Source of the DNA: Dipteris shenzhenensis
Taxonomy: Eukaryota; Polypodiophyta; Polypodiopsida; Gleicheniales
Reading direction: 5' to 3' (one strand)
Length of the DNA: 64,000 nucleotides
NCBI GenBank assembly: GCA_047967505.1
Contig: CM106538.1
Shown here: positions 45,742 to 56,682 of the stretch, one piece after another
Position numbering within the stretch: the stretch's first letter is position 1
How the letters are laid out: the number at the start of each line of letters is the position of its first letter
Made by a program: the position numbers and the translations under genes
Notes under the pieces: generated by a model
Database searches by the model: none
The model's input: the letters and a program-made list of their open reading frames with translations, nothing else
Told to the model about the DNA's origin: nothing

Positions 45742-46900
45742 ATGTCTACAACTAGCAGCCTCAATTTAGAGGCATTTGCTAAGCTAGACAACTCCAATTA
45801 CGGCACATGGAAATACCGAATGGAGACCATTCTTGTACTTCAAGAGAAATGGGAGTATGTTGATGGGTTTATACCTAGACCATTGGGCGATCGAGCCATA
45901 GTAGTAGCTCTAATCCACATGTTGCCACAACACCAGCAATAGGATCTATAGTGGGATCTACACCTACACCAACAGTGATCACACTTGTAGCAGATCCTGC
46001 CATTGCCTAAGCACAAGCAGAATGGGACAAGAAATACAAATATGTAAATCATTTGATCAAGCAAAATGTGCAAGATGTCATGCTAGGACAACTTAACATA
46101 ATCAAGACATCAAAAGAAGCATGGGATATGCTCGTAGTTCTCTATGAGTCCAAGAACACTTCTAGGGTTCTCACATAGAGAAATCAAATCAACCAGAGTT
46201 TTTGCAACTAGGATTCTCACACAGAGAACTCAAGATCAAGGACTACAACAATCAACTCATTGCAACAGGAGAGACCATGAATCCCACAGAACTGGTTTGA
46301 ATCATCCTTAATGGACTAGGAGAGGGATATGAGAAAATAGTCTAGAGTATTGCCATTCAACATCAAATTCCAACACTTGATGAACTCGAGTCAGTTTTAC
46401 TTGGTGAAGAACTCAGGACGCAAGCCATTTGCGAATGCAAAGGTCATTCCAATGATCAAGCATTCACAGCTTCAGATAGAAGCAGAGGTAAGGAGGCAGA
46501 GGTAGATCATTCTAGCAAAGTAGTCCATCATCACCAACAAAGTCAGCATCAAAGTCAAAATCAACATCAACATTAGAATCCAAGAGGAAATCATTCCAAT
46601 CGAGGAAGATTCCAAGGACAAGGGAATGCATCCACCAACATGTCAAACATTTAGTCCAATTACTATCATAAGTTTGGACACCATGAAAGAGATTGCCGCA
46701 AGAAGCAATATGACCAAGGCAGACAATCCAGCAGCAATCGAGGAAAATTTCACGAAAGAGGAAACCAATGCGGTGGACATTCAAGTCACAATCATTATGC
46801 AAATGAACAGAGAATATGTTTCTTACAAGTGAGGATATGTAGAATACTAAAATAGTATATCTTGACATTGATTGCAATTCAAAAGAGGAATTCAGTTATC
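45742..46900 (+). pseudogene. gag: Copia B gag, decayed
   Basis: Starts MSTTSSLNLEAFAKLDNSNY and continues GTWKYRMETILVLQEKWEYV, the standard Copia gag N-terminus. It then shifts frame near 45935. Later pieces include HLIKQNVQDVMLGQLNII and KEAWDMLVVLYESKN. The zinc knuckle at about 46660-46705 reads SNYYHKFGHHERDC: both leading cysteines are replaced (expected C-x2-C-x4-H-x4-C), so RNA binding would fail. Basic and Asn/Gln-rich stretches surround it. Confidence 0.88.
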
Positions 46901-47455
46901 AAGGCAACTAAGCAAATCAGGATCCTTGGTACATTGACATCGGTGCATCATCTCATATGACAAAGCATTAGGAATGGTTCATAGAGATGAAACCATTAGA
47001 ATGATAGAAGAATGTCATCTATACGGTAGATAATACACCGAATCCACTTCAAGGGAAAGGCATTGTCCCTATGAACAATTTCACTGGTACGAAAGGATTG
47101 GTGAAAGATGTACTCTATATTCCGAAACTCAGCAAGAATCTCTTATCAGTTGGTCAAATGACGAAACACAACTATCGAGTCATCTTTGATGGAGATGAAT
47201 GCACAATCAGAGACAAGTCTAGAGGATATTAGGTAGTAGGAAAAGTAGTCAAGTCAGTACCAGATTTGCATGCCAGGTCAGATCAACCGCAACAAATGCC
47301 ACTTTTTGCAAAATGGCACAAGAGATATGGACATGTCAATTTCAAAAGCTTAATAAAGCTCAGAAATTAGAATATGGAAATTGGAATTCCAAATCTTCAG
47401 TTTCTTGGAAAAATTTGTGAATCATGCTGCTTTGGTAAACAAAAGCAAACCGATT
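46901..47455 (+). pseudogene. pol: Copia B protease and integrase N-terminus, decayed
   Basis: Protease site WYIDIGASSHMTKH (46930-46971) has Ile where Ser is usual. It is followed by LVKDVLYIPKLSKNLLSVGQ and, after a stop, by WHKRYGHVNFKSL and CESCCFGKQKQTD, the zinc-binding N-terminus of integrase. The frame has several stops. Sequence breaks off at the inserted element and resumes at 48495. Confidence 0.88.
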
Positions 47456-48489
47456 TGTTGGGGAGTGGGAGTTAAGATGGACATCATGGAAGAGAGTGTG
47501 GGAACCAAATGGAAAAATGTTCCATTGGGTTGAGAGGAAGTCCTCTCTTTTATAGAATGGGAGAGAGGGTGGCCTAAATCAATGGCACCTCTCCTACAAC
47601 AAAGGAGGTAACTCCCAAATCATAGGAACTCCACAATCATAGGCACCACCCCATGTGGGGGCCTTTGCATTACATCATCACCTATGTCATGGCCTATGGC
47701 ACTAAGTGTGCTTCTCCTACACACACACACAACCATATGACTGCTAGTGGATGCACACATGCTCCTAGCAAGCCCTTGATCACACATATCCCAACATACC
47801 CCCTGTTAAGGGTTTGCCTCATGCTATGTCAAGGATACATCTAGTCACATAGTTTCACATGCCATCTCATGGTGGTCAAGGATAAACCTATGGCTACGAT
47901 CTCATTCTAGCAAAGCTGCCCAAGGGTCAAGGTTTACAAAATGGGATAGAACCCCCCAAATGGTTATCTCCCTTGCATGTACAAGGATGAATCTTAGGCC
48001 TTTGTGTGGACCTAGTTCTCATGTTTGCAAGAGGTACCATGGGAGCAAACACATATCACCTGGCCTACATCATATGGTGACTAGAGATGATTTACAAAAG
48101 ACAAAACACATAACATTCTTTTTGGAGTACTATTCCAGGCAGAGAACCTCAAAAATTTGACCAAATGATGATAAATAAAGTTCAAAAGACAAAGTGCTCA
48201 AAAGGCATAGTTTTTATCTTCTACCACAAAGTCTGATTCTTCATTTGTTGATGGACTAAGCTCAATGGCACCTCTCCTACATCAAAGAAGGTAACTCCTA
48301 AATCATAGGAACTCCACAATCATAGGCACCACCCCATGTGGGGGCCTTTGCATTACATCATCACCTGTGTCATGGCCTATGGCACTAAGTGCGCCTCTCC
48401 TACACACACACACACACACACACAACCATATGATTGCTAGTGGATGCACACATGATCCTAGCAAGCCCTTGATCACACATATCCCAACA
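47456..48489 (-). mobile_element. Coding-free LTR element (TRIM-like), 1034 bp, inside Copia B integrase
   Basis: Direct terminal repeats at 47456-47796 (341 bp, TGTTGGGG to CCCAACA) and 48246-48489 (244 bp, TGTTG to CCCAACA), the second lacking about 107 bp of internal sequence. A purine tract beside the first repeat (AACAGGGGGTA on the minus strand) marks minus orientation. The 449-bp interior has no frame. Flanking CGATT (47451-47455) and CAATT (48490-48494) fit a 5-bp target duplication with one change. Removing it rejoins the integrase sequence. The family definition of TRIM is short LTRs with no genes. Confidence 0.85.
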
Positions 48490-48494
48490 CAATT

Positions 48495-49400
48495 TTAGGA
48501 GAAGTACCTCTCGAGCTAGAGTTATTCTTTATTTGATTCACACAGATAAATGGGGTTATGCTTAGATCCACAACATCAATGGTTCACTTTACTACTTGAA
48601 TTTCATCGATGACTATAGTAGATATTGTTGGGTCTACTTTCCAAAAGAGAAATCTAAAGTTTTTTCCAGATTTCAAGAATTAAAAGCCATGGTAGAAAAC
48701 CAGACATGCAGAAAGATCAAAGTCATGAGATCAGACAGAGGAGGTGAATACATGTCTTCAACATTCATGAACTTTTGCAAACATCATGGCATTCGAAGAC
48801 AATTCACTTGTGCAAATACTCCTCAATAGAACGCAAGAGCTAAGAGCAAGAATGGTACTTAAGTAGACAGTGCTCGAGCAATGCTTAGTGAGAAGCATCT
48901 TTTGAGTCAAGTATTGGGTAGAAGCAATAGCCATTGCAAACTACTTGCTTAATTGGCTTTTGACTTAACCGATTGAGGGTATGACACCTTATGAAGCATT
49001 CACTAGACAGAAGCCATGCATTGGGCATCTCCGCATATTTGGTTGCATAGAATATGCCCACATACATGACGACCATTGCAAAAAATTGGATGTGAAGTCA
49101 CATAAATGCATCATGGTTGGCTGCAGTGAAGAAAGTAAAGCATACAAGTTGTATAATCCCATCAACTGCAAGGTCATTCTCTCCGGAGATGTAATCTTTA
49201 ATGAGGAATCAGAATGGAAAACCTCAGGAGATAGACGCACTGATTATAGAGTTATCTACAAAAAAGGTTGATGAAGAAGAGCAAGAATTGCCAGAAGCAC
49301 CCCAAGAAGAGCCACAACAACTCAGATGGCCTACTAGGGAAAGTAGACCACCAGCTAGATTGACATATGCTAAAAAAGGCAAAGCAATTTAAGTTGAAAC
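48495..49400 (+). pseudogene. pol: Copia B integrase core and C-terminus, decayed
   Basis: Continues from 47455: RARVILYLIHTDKWG (first catalytic Asp), LNFIDDYSRYCWVYF, VMRSDRGGEYMSSTF (second Asp), and RRQFTCANTPQ before a stop. The glutamate-bearing block is degraded (ARAKSKNGT). Then come MTPYEAFTRQKPCIGHLRIF, SHKCIMVG and the tail RWPTRESRPPARLTY that ends the integrase region in this family. Confidence 0.88.
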
Positions 49401-50722
49401 CACCAACTATGCTCTTATGACTACCATCATGGCTACAGAAGAGCCAGGGTACTTCGAAGACGCAGTTGACAGGCCAAAATGGCAAACTGATATGAATAAG
49501 AAATGGATGCTTCGTACAAGAATAGTACTTGGAAATTATGTGACCTTCCACCAAGAAAGACGACCATAGCAAAAAAATGGGTATACAAAGTGAAGTATAA
49601 TCCAGATGCAAGGATGGCAACTGTAAGAGTAGTCATTGCTATGGCTGCATGAAAGGGATGGTCTTTACATCAGATGGATGTAAAGAATGCCTTCTTGCAT
49701 GGTGATTTGCAAGAAGAGGTCTGTATGGAGCAGCCACCAGGTTATGAAATCCAGACTAGTTGCAAAAGGATTTGCAAAGTAGTACAGTCAAGACTATGAT
49801 GAGACTTATGGTCCAGTGGCAAAGATGAATTCTATACGGTTCTTGATATCACTAGCGACAATAGATGGAATGTGTACCAGGTTGATGTCAAGAATCATTT
49901 TCTCAATGGTTACCTAGACAAGGAAGTCTACATGCAACAACCAATAGGTTATGTTGAACCAAGAAAAGAGAATCAAGTTTGTCATCTCAAGAAAAGTCTC
50001 TACGGCTTAAAGCACGCACCCAAAAGTTGGTACAACAGAAGCAACAAATATTTTGCTAATCTGGGATTCATGAAATCCAATGTAGATCACACTATCTACT
50101 ACAAAGTTCAAGGGGAAGACATTACTATTGCATTTTTGTATGTAGATGATCTGATTGTGACTGGGAGCAATGATAACTTCATCAAAAGGTTGAAACAAGA
50201 CTTATCTAAAGACTTATGCACTATTGTCTTGGAATTGAGTTATGGAGAGATTCAAACAACCCCTTTATGAAGCAGCTGAAATATGTTGACACTCTCCTGA
50301 AGAAGTTTCATATGGCAGATTGCAAGATTACAGTCACTCCCATGGAATAGAGTTTGAAACTTACAAAAGATTCAGAAAATCCTACCGTCAATGACATGTA
50401 CTATTGGCAGCTCATCGGATCTCTTATATATCTGACTATCATACGGCCAGATATTTGTTATGCAACAGTAAGCTCACTTGCACAGTTTATGGAAAATCCA
50501 AATCAGTCTCAGTGGAATGCAGCTAAAAGAGTCTTGAGATACATTAGAGGTACAAGACAGTTTGGAATAGAATACAGAGGAAGTCATCCAAGGTTGCATG
50601 GATACTGTGACAGTGACTATGCCAGAGATCATGAGACCAGGAGATCCAATCAGGGATAAGCATTTTTCCTTGATCAAGGTGCTATATCATGGTTTTCAAA
50701 CTAACAGCCAATTGTTTCTTTG
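49401..50722 (+). pseudogene. pol: Copia B reverse transcriptase with an inserted second RT fragment
   Basis: RT begins around 49480 (KKWVYKVKYNPD at 49570-49605). A block from another RT (about 49611-49755: [27 protein letters not shown]) follows. The original RT then resumes with LVAKGFAK and the open frame 49872-50270: YQVDVKNHFLNGYLDKEVYM, LKKSLYGLKHAPKSWYN and FLYVDDLIVTGSND (catalytic YVDD). 50354-50659 carries the connection to RNase H (LIGSLIYLTIIRPDICYA). It stops at about 50722 where an insert begins. Confidence 0.9.
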
Positions 50723-50792
50723 TCTTCAATAGATATGTGGCTTAGTTTGTGACCACTCTTGGAAACGGATGCTAGATGAGAATACACTCATG
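50723..50792. other. Left part of an unknown insert in Copia B RNase H
   Basis: Copia B identity ends just after GTCTTCAATAGA; these 70 bases do not belong to B or A. The right part of the same insert is 56683-56956. Together they make about 340 bp that was present before Copia A copy 2 entered. Confidence 0.6.
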
Positions 50793-50963
50793 TGAGAGTG
50801 CTCTCAATGGAAGCAAGAACGGAAGAGGGAGAGAGAGAGACAGAGAGCCACACAAGTTTTGGTGGGTGCAGAACCACCCAAATCTTCTTTTTCATTTATT
50901 TATATATGTGTTTGAGTATTGTACATAACCGGGGTAAAGGCATAGTGACCTTTAACCCCCACA
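50793..50963 (-). repeat. 3' LTR of Copia A copy 2
   Basis: 171 bp, TGAGAGTGCTCTCAA to AACCCCCACA on the plus strand; 9 mismatches to the partner at 56512-56682. The polypurine tract (AAGTGGGAGGT on the minus strand, 50964-50974) adjoins it. Confidence 0.96.
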
Positions 50964-50974
50964 ACCTCCCACTT

Positions 50975-51538
50975 AAAGGACAATGTGCCTTTAAGGGAGA
51001 ACAACCAGTGAGCATACTATCCAATGTCCATCAATACATGACAATACTCAAACCGCTGACTAGGTAGACTCTTCGTCAACAAATCTGCAGGGTTATCATC
51101 TGTATGAACCTTGACAAGCTCTATGCGCTTGTCCTCAAGTACCTCCCTGATGAAATGGTACCTAACCTCAATGTGTTTGGTCTTTGCATGAAAGACCGGA
51201 TTCCGTGCTAGCTGAATAGCACTCATGAATCACTATGCAATGTCGGTACACCTGTATGAATCCCCAAATCTCCCACTAGCCGATCAAGCCATATAGCCTC
51301 CTTGCAACCCTCTGTGGCTGCAACATACTCAGCCTCTGTGGTAGACAAAGCAATGCACTTCTATGCGCGAGACATCCACGACACTGCACCACCTGCAAAG
51401 GTGAACACATAACCAGAAGTGGATCTCCTACTATCCACATGCCCTGCATAGTTTGAATCTGTGTACCCAAGTACATGCATGTCTCCTCTACCAAAGCAGG
51501 TGCACATCTCCTTGGTACCTTTCATGTACCTCATGATG
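50975..51538 (-). pseudogene. pol: Copia A copy 2 RNase H region, broken
   Basis: Minus-strand pieces in two frames: a segment read from about 51460-51270 (STTEAEYVAATEGCKEAIWL type) and the frame 51226-51017 with LARNPVFHAKTKHIEVRYHF, VHTDDNPADLLTKSLP. These are the typical Copia RNase H blocks. Stops lie between them, so RNase H is not continuous with the RT frame. Confidence 0.88.
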
Positions 51539-52636
51539 CTAGTGCCTCTTTCCTAGATTAGCCATATATAGGCTAACAACTCCCACTGCAAATGCAATGT
51601 CTAGTCTAGTAGCTATCATAGCATACATAAGACTCCCAACTGCTAATGCATAAGGAACCTTGGCCATCATGGCCCTTTCCTCATCTGATTTGGGACTATC
51701 TGTATGACTCAGTTTCACATATGGAGGCAATGGAGTACTCACTGCCTTCCCCCCCTCCATATTGAAATGCTGCAATACTTTTGTAACATACTCTTTTTGT
51801 GAAAGCCAAAGGAGTTTCCTACTCTGATCATGTGTGATGCGCATACCAAGAATATGACCTACAAGTCCCAAATCCTTCATATCAAAGGCCTCATGCAACT
51901 TGGCCTTTAATGCATCTAGCTCATAAGTATTCCTGCTAGCCAATAGCATATCATCCACATATAGTGCCAAGATTATCAGGCTATTATCCTTAGCACTTTT
52001 AGTGTAGAGGCAGTGATCAATTTCACTCCTAAAACCCTGGCACCGAATGAAAGCATCAAACTTCTGATACCATTCTCTAGGCGCTTGCTTAAGACCATAG
52101 AGACTCTTCTTCAGCTTGTAAACTAAATGCTCTTTGCCCTTTTCTTCAAAGCCTTCCGGCTGCACCATGTAAATTTCCTCATGCAAATCCCCATGTAAGA
52201 AAGCTGTCTTGACATCCATCTGCATAAGCTCCATATCCTCTGCAGCCACTAGTCCAAGCATGCATCTAAGTGTGGTCATCTTCACAACCGGAGAGAATAT
52301 CTCATCAAAGTCCACACCCTTCTCTTGCTTGAACCCTTTAGTGACCAAACGGGCCTTGTACCTAGGCACATCATCACCTGTGACCTTCATCTTGTAGACC
52401 CATTTACATGGCAATGCTTTCTTTCCATGTGGCAAAGAAACCAAGTCCCAAGTCTTATTCTTCATAAGTGAACTCATCTCTGATTGCATAGCATACTCCC
52501 ACTTGCATTGATCCTCGCGCATCATAGGCTCTCTGTAGCAAGAAGCCTCCCCGCAATCAGTAAGCATCACATAGTCTACCCCTGGAACAAACCTATCAGG
52601 AGGTCTAGACACTCTAGATGATCTTCTCAAGGGCAT
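51539..52636 (-). CDS. pol: Copia A copy 2 reverse transcriptase (open frame)
   Basis: 365-codon frame, opening with the linker LRRSSRVSRPPDRFVPG. RT blocks in order are ALPCKWVYKMK, YKARLVTKGFKQEKGVDFDE, LMQMDVKTAFLHGDLHEEIY, LKKSLYGLKQAPREWYQKFD and LALYVDDMLLASRN. The catalytic YVDD and the upstream Asp are intact. It overlaps the end of the integrase frame by 10 bases in a different frame, where an ancestral single polyprotein is expected, so a frameshift lies there. In the family it copies the RNA genome into cDNA inside virus-like particles. Confidence 0.92.
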   Translation of the reverse strand: MPLRRSSRVSRPPDRFVPGVDYVMLTDCGEASCYREPMMREDQCKWEYAMQSEMSSLMKNKTWDLVSLPHGKKALPCKWVYKMKVTGDDVPRYKARLVTKGFKQEKGVDFDEIFSPVVKMTTLRCMLGLVAAEDMELMQMDVKTAFLHGDLHEEIYMVQPEGFEEKGKEHLVYKLKKSLYGLKQAPREWYQKFDAFIRCQGFRSEIDHCLYTKSAKDNSLIILALYVDDMLLASRNTYELDALKAKLHEAFDMKDLGLVGHILGMRITHDQSRKLLWLSQKEYVTKVLQHFNMEGGKAVSTPLPPYVKLSHTDSPKSDEERAMMAKVPYALAVGSLMYAMIATRLDIAFAVGVVSLYMANLGKRH

Positions 52637-53823
52637 TTCAACTTGCTATCCCACCTGCATATCAGCCACATTTGGCTCATCATTTCCACTAATCCATCAT
52701 CTACCCTTGATTGTATACCTGTAGAAGTACTTGGTGGTACCATTTCTTGCACATTTGGTGCATGGACAGCTTGTTGTCTATCAACATATGCAGGTGGATT
52801 CACATCCTGGAAAGTGATTCTCCTCATTTCCACATCCCTGATGGGTGCCTTATGCATCTTCTTCTCATTGAAGACTACATCATGGCTGCGTATGATCTTC
52901 TTTGCTTCTGGATCCCAAAGACGATAGCCCATCTCTCCACTTTCACCATAACCCAGAAAGATGCATTTCCTAGACTTAGGATCTAGCTTCTTTTGAAGCT
53001 CTTTTGGCACATGTGCATATGCCTCAAACCCAAATATATGCAAATGAGAGTAAGAGGGCTTCTTGCCACTCCATGCCTCTTCAAGAATACCACCATCCAA
53101 ACTCTTACTAGGTGATTTATTGATCACATGCACTGCAGTCTTCATTGCCTCAGCCCAAAAACCACCAGAAAGACTTGCATTAGAAAGCATGCATTGTAAC
53201 CTTTCTTGAATGGTACGGTTCATCTTTTCTGCAACTGGATTTTGCTCTGGAGTACCCTCGTGAGGGGATGTGAGCTCCCTCTTAATCCCACGTGTATCAC
53301 AGAAATGCTGAAAGTCATGAGAGAGATACTCTCCACCATTGTCAGTCCGTAGGCATTTAAGCGTTCTACCTGACTGATTCTCAACCAAGGCCAGCCATTT
53401 CTGAAATACCTGGAATACATCACTCTTCCGAGCTATAGCATAAGCCCACACTTTCCTAGTTGCATCATCAATGAATGTCACATAGTATTCAACCCTGCCT
53501 AATGACCGTGTAGGCATGGGACCACATACGTCTGAATGCACCAAATCAAGCTTTTCAAACTCTTTCTTTCCCCTTCTTTTATGGGCTGATTTAGTATGCT
53601 TCCCATAGAGACAGTGCTCACAAAATTCAAAATTAGAGAAACTCAAATGCAGTACATAACCCAAACGGCATAAGAGTTTCATTCCATTCTGGCTCATGTG
53701 CCCCAACCTGCAATGCCACAAAGAAGTTCTTAGTTGCTCAGTTATTGCAACAACATGATCAAATACCCCTGATACATGTAAGGGATACAAAGTCCCACAC
53801 TTGGCACCCCTGGCCACAAGCAT
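52627..53823 (-). CDS. pol: Copia A copy 2 integrase (open frame)
   Basis: 398-codon frame. The zinc-binding module is HCRLGHMSQNGMK followed by CEHC. The catalytic triad residues are present: Asp in LVHSDVCGP, Asp in RTDNGGEY, Glu in PVAEKMNRTIQ. The downstream block WSGKKPSYSHLHIFGFEAYA and the tail follow. An apparent start at 53823 is simply the first start codon after the frame break; the native protein would be cut from a polyprotein. Very close to the frameshifted integrase at 1319-2351. Confidence 0.92.
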   Translation of the reverse strand: MLVARGAKCGTLYPLHVSGVFDHVVAITEQLRTSLWHCRLGHMSQNGMKLLCRLGYVLHLSFSNFEFCEHCLYGKHTKSAHKRRGKKEFEKLDLVHSDVCGPMPTRSLGRVEYYVTFIDDATRKVWAYAIARKSDVFQVFQKWLALVENQSGRTLKCLRTDNGGEYLSHDFQHFCDTRGIKRELTSPHEGTPEQNPVAEKMNRTIQERLQCMLSNASLSGGFWAEAMKTAVHVINKSPSKSLDGGILEEAWSGKKPSYSHLHIFGFEAYAHVPKELQKKLDPKSRKCIFLGYGESGEMGYRLWDPEAKKIIRSHDVVFNEKKMHKAPIRDVEMRRITFQDVNPPAYVDRQQAVHAPNVQEMVPPSTSTGIQSRVDDGLVEMMSQMWLICRWDSKLKCP

Positions 53824-53917
53824 AGAGCCCTTCTGAATTTTCCAACTCTGAAAGCCAAAAGTGGTGTGAAAACCAGCATCATCTAGCTAACCCACTGAAA
53901 TAAGACTCTTGGTCAAC

Positions 53918-55060
53918 TTAGGCACATGTCTCACATGTTTCAAAATAAATGCAGACCCATTTGCAAAAGAAAACTTTGTCACCTACTCCCACTATGTCAC
54001 ATGCATAGTCATTTCCAAGATGCACACAACCTGTCTTTCCACTGTCATAAGTGGAGAACCATTCCCTATGGGGAGTAACATGGAATGAAGCAGTAGAATC
54101 CAAAATCCAATCCTGGGAATATGCATCATCTAAAGTGGTAAGCAACTCTGTAGATAAACTAGACATGAAGAGAACGTCATTGTCACTATCATGTGTGACT
54201 GCATTGATCTCCTCGATCTTCACTTTTCCTTTGTCCTCCCTTGGACTCTCTTCCTTTTGATTTGCACCCCAATTTGCATTCTTTTTCTTATCCTTTTCCT
54301 CTCTTTTTAGCTTGTAGCAATCCTTTTTCATATGGCCCTTCTTGCCACAGTGGTAACACTCAATGTTCTGTGCCCTGGATTTGCTACGAGACTTCCCTCT
54401 TTCTTGGGACTTCCCCCTAAACTGTGATCTGCCCCTTTGCACATTTAAGGCTCCATCCTGCTTGTTGCCATCCATAGACTTCCGTCTAATCTCCTTGGCC
54501 AACAAGCTACCCATAACATCATCAAATTTTTGTACTCCACTAGGTGCAGAGTTACTGACAGCTGTACGGAAGGTATCCCATGAGGATGGTAATGAACATA
54601 AGAGAAATATTGCCTTAGTCTCCGCATAAAAATTCATCTTCTGAGCCTGAAGCTGGCTGATAATAATATTGAATTCATTCAAGTGAGAAGCAGTGGAGAC
54701 CCCTTCCTTCATCTGCAGCTCAAACAACCTCTTCATGAGGTAAACTTTATTAGAGGCAGTTTCCTTTTCATAAGTGGCACACAGTTTCTTCCACAAATCT
54801 TCCGTAGTCTGCTCATTTACTACTGTGAAATAAACTGACTCTCCAAGATGAAGTCTAATAGTAGATTTTGCTAATGCATCCAACTCATTCCAATCATCCT
54901 CAGACATATTTGCAGGCTTAGCTTTAATCCCTACCAAGGGTTTAATCTGCTTCTTTTGAATAAGCCCATCCCTTATTTGTTCTTTCCACAAAGAAAAGTT
55001 TGTCCCATCAAACTTTTTAATGCTAAAAAACTCCTTTTCAGACATGGAAGAGGATGCCAT
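53918..55060 (-). CDS. gag: Copia A copy 2 gag-protease (frame broken at its end)
   Basis: 380-codon frame from MASSSMSEKEFFSIKKFDG. It contains the gag core (TIRLHLGESVYFTV, EGVSTASHLNEFNIII), an Arg/Ser-rich stretch, the zinc knuckle CYHCGKKGHMKKDC and the protease segment ILDSTASFHVT (Thr where Gly is usual). At about 53978 two bases are missing relative to copy 1 (ACAAAG against ACATAAAG), so the last 15 or so residues are out of frame and the link to integrase is lost. Confidence 0.93.
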   Translation of the reverse strand: MASSSMSEKEFFSIKKFDGTNFSLWKEQIRDGLIQKKQIKPLVGIKAKPANMSEDDWNELDALAKSTIRLHLGESVYFTVVNEQTTEDLWKKLCATYEKETASNKVYLMKRLFELQMKEGVSTASHLNEFNIIISQLQAQKMNFYAETKAIFLLCSLPSSWDTFRTAVSNSAPSGVQKFDDVMGSLLAKEIRRKSMDGNKQDGALNVQRGRSQFRGKSQERGKSRSKSRAQNIECYHCGKKGHMKKDCYKLKREEKDKKKNANWGANQKEESPREDKGKVKIEEINAVTHDSDNDVLFMSSLSTELLTTLDDAYSQDWILDSTASFHVTPHREWFSTYDSGKTGCVHLGNDYACDIVGVGDKVFFCKWVCIYFETCETCA

Positions 55061-56495
55061 GATGCAAATGAAGCAAAAATCCCAAATGCTAGTGCCTACA
55101 AGAGAGAATCACACTCAATACCAGGTGCACCTAAATGTGTATGCCACAATAGAGTGAAATATCACCAAAACTCATGTCTCAAAGCATCTGACTCATGTAC
55201 ATATACTATGCATCCATATGAGCAAATCTGGCCCAAAAGAAAATGCCAACTACAATGGCAATCCAAAATGCCAATAAGTGCCAAATGACTCAAGCATAAA
55301 CACCGTCCACTAGCATATGCATTAATAATATCTCATCCAAGAGAGCATAGCACTATCAGTGCATCACCTGCAATGTGTCAAAGCTGTCCCTCAGCATAAA
55401 ATAGCATCCATGTGCAAAGCGTCCATAAAAATAGCATCCCACAAGGCAATTTGGGCCTATCAGTGCATCCAATAAGGACTGCAATGCATCCAAATGGCCT
55501 ATAAATCATCCACTGCAACCCAATGCACACCATGAATGAGCGCACACTACTCAAACTGCAACCAGAGTGATCTGCATAAGGTATGCTCAAGAAATCATAG
55601 TCCCACGGTAATGACCGCTACTGAAAATAGAACCCGAGATGCCTCAAAACATGGGCGCCATTGCATTATCAGACTCAGCAAGAAAATCTACAAATATCTC
55701 TCTTCTGCCGGAACTCCAAAATCCCAACCGATGAGTGAGAAATGGGAGTCAACACTTATCCACTGCCATGTGGCATAAATCTAAGGTTTCAAAACCTTAG
55801 AATGAAAAATGCATAACAGAGAGATGAAATCGAATACACAGAGATCTATAACTCTGAAAATCCTCCACCAAATCGCATAAGAACTAATAGGTAGGGGTTT
55901 TTGGGCATCCGGAATGCAATGGGACAGACGGTTTTGGAAACCGTGGTCTTAATCACTGGGTCTAACACGGACTGAAAAACGTTTTTGGAAACAGAACTAT
56001 TTGTAAACTCCATCGGAGTGCGAATGATGAGCAACATAGAAGTTTTAGGACCTCCTGAGTCCACTAGAACTGACAGATCTGCAAATGGTTGCTCCAAACT
56101 TGAGTTCCAACACCTGGGTAGAAAAATGCAGAAACTGACACGGTGAGTCAGAAATCCAATGAAATGATCCCATATTCAAGAATGAAGGTGTTTCCAAGCT
56201 CCTGAAGTGAAGTGGACACCAAAAGCAAGCAATAGTTGCCTCTACAAGTCAATACGGAGTCTCTGTCATCGAACAGAACAGGGAAAAGCTCAAAAAACGA
56301 CTTTTTCTTTGAAAACACGTAACAGGCTCTCAAAACCACTTCGCAAAACCAAAGTGACTTTTCCAAAGGTTCCTTCAAGGTCTCTACACACTCAGATGCA
56401 AGTAAAGTCACCCACAAAGCTTCCCACAGAGCTTCTCCTTCCTCCCACAGAGCTGCTGAGCTTCAAGCATTCATGCACGCTCAGCTAGATCACCC
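55061..56495 (-). other. Leader of Copia A copy 2
   Basis: 1.4 kb with no sustained frame, aligned by eye with 3593-5127. The two leaders differ most in the half near the LTR (55750-56480 against 4300-5120). Confidence 0.8.
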
Positions 56496-56509
56496 GGGCT
56501 CTGATACTA
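56496..56509 (-). other. Primer-binding site of Copia A copy 2
   Basis: GGGCTCTGATACTA on the plus strand gives TAGTATCAGAGCCC on the element strand: the initiator Met tRNA site with one change near its start. Confidence 0.85.
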
Positions 56510-56511
56510 GT

Positions 56512-56682
56512 TGAGAGTGCTCTCAACGGAAGCAAGAATGGAAGAGGGAGAGACAGAGACAGAGACCCACACAAGTTTTGGTGGGTGCACAACCACCCAA
56601 ATCTTCTTTTTCATTCATTTATATATGTGTTTGAGTATTGTACATAACTGAGGTAAAGGCACAGTGACCTTTAACCCCCACA
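56512..56682 (-). repeat. 5' LTR of Copia A copy 2
   Basis: 171 bp, partner of 50793-50963; ends TG/CA and is followed by the TCATG target duplication at 56683-56687. Confidence 0.96.

Larger units (their letters stand above)
50793..56682 (-). mobile_element. Ty1/Copia family A, complete copy 2 (5890 bp)
   Basis: Both LTRs are 171 bp with TG/CA ends (50793-50963, 56512-56682) and differ at 9 positions by eye. TCATG flanks both ends (50788-50792 and 56683-56687), an exact 5-bp target duplication. On the minus strand come primer-binding site, 1.4 kb leader, gag (55060-53918), integrase (53823-52627), RT (52636-51539), RNase H (to 50975) and polypurine tract. Most domains are open, but a frameshift between gag/protease and integrase and changes in RNase H should make it defective. 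Confidence 0.97.
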
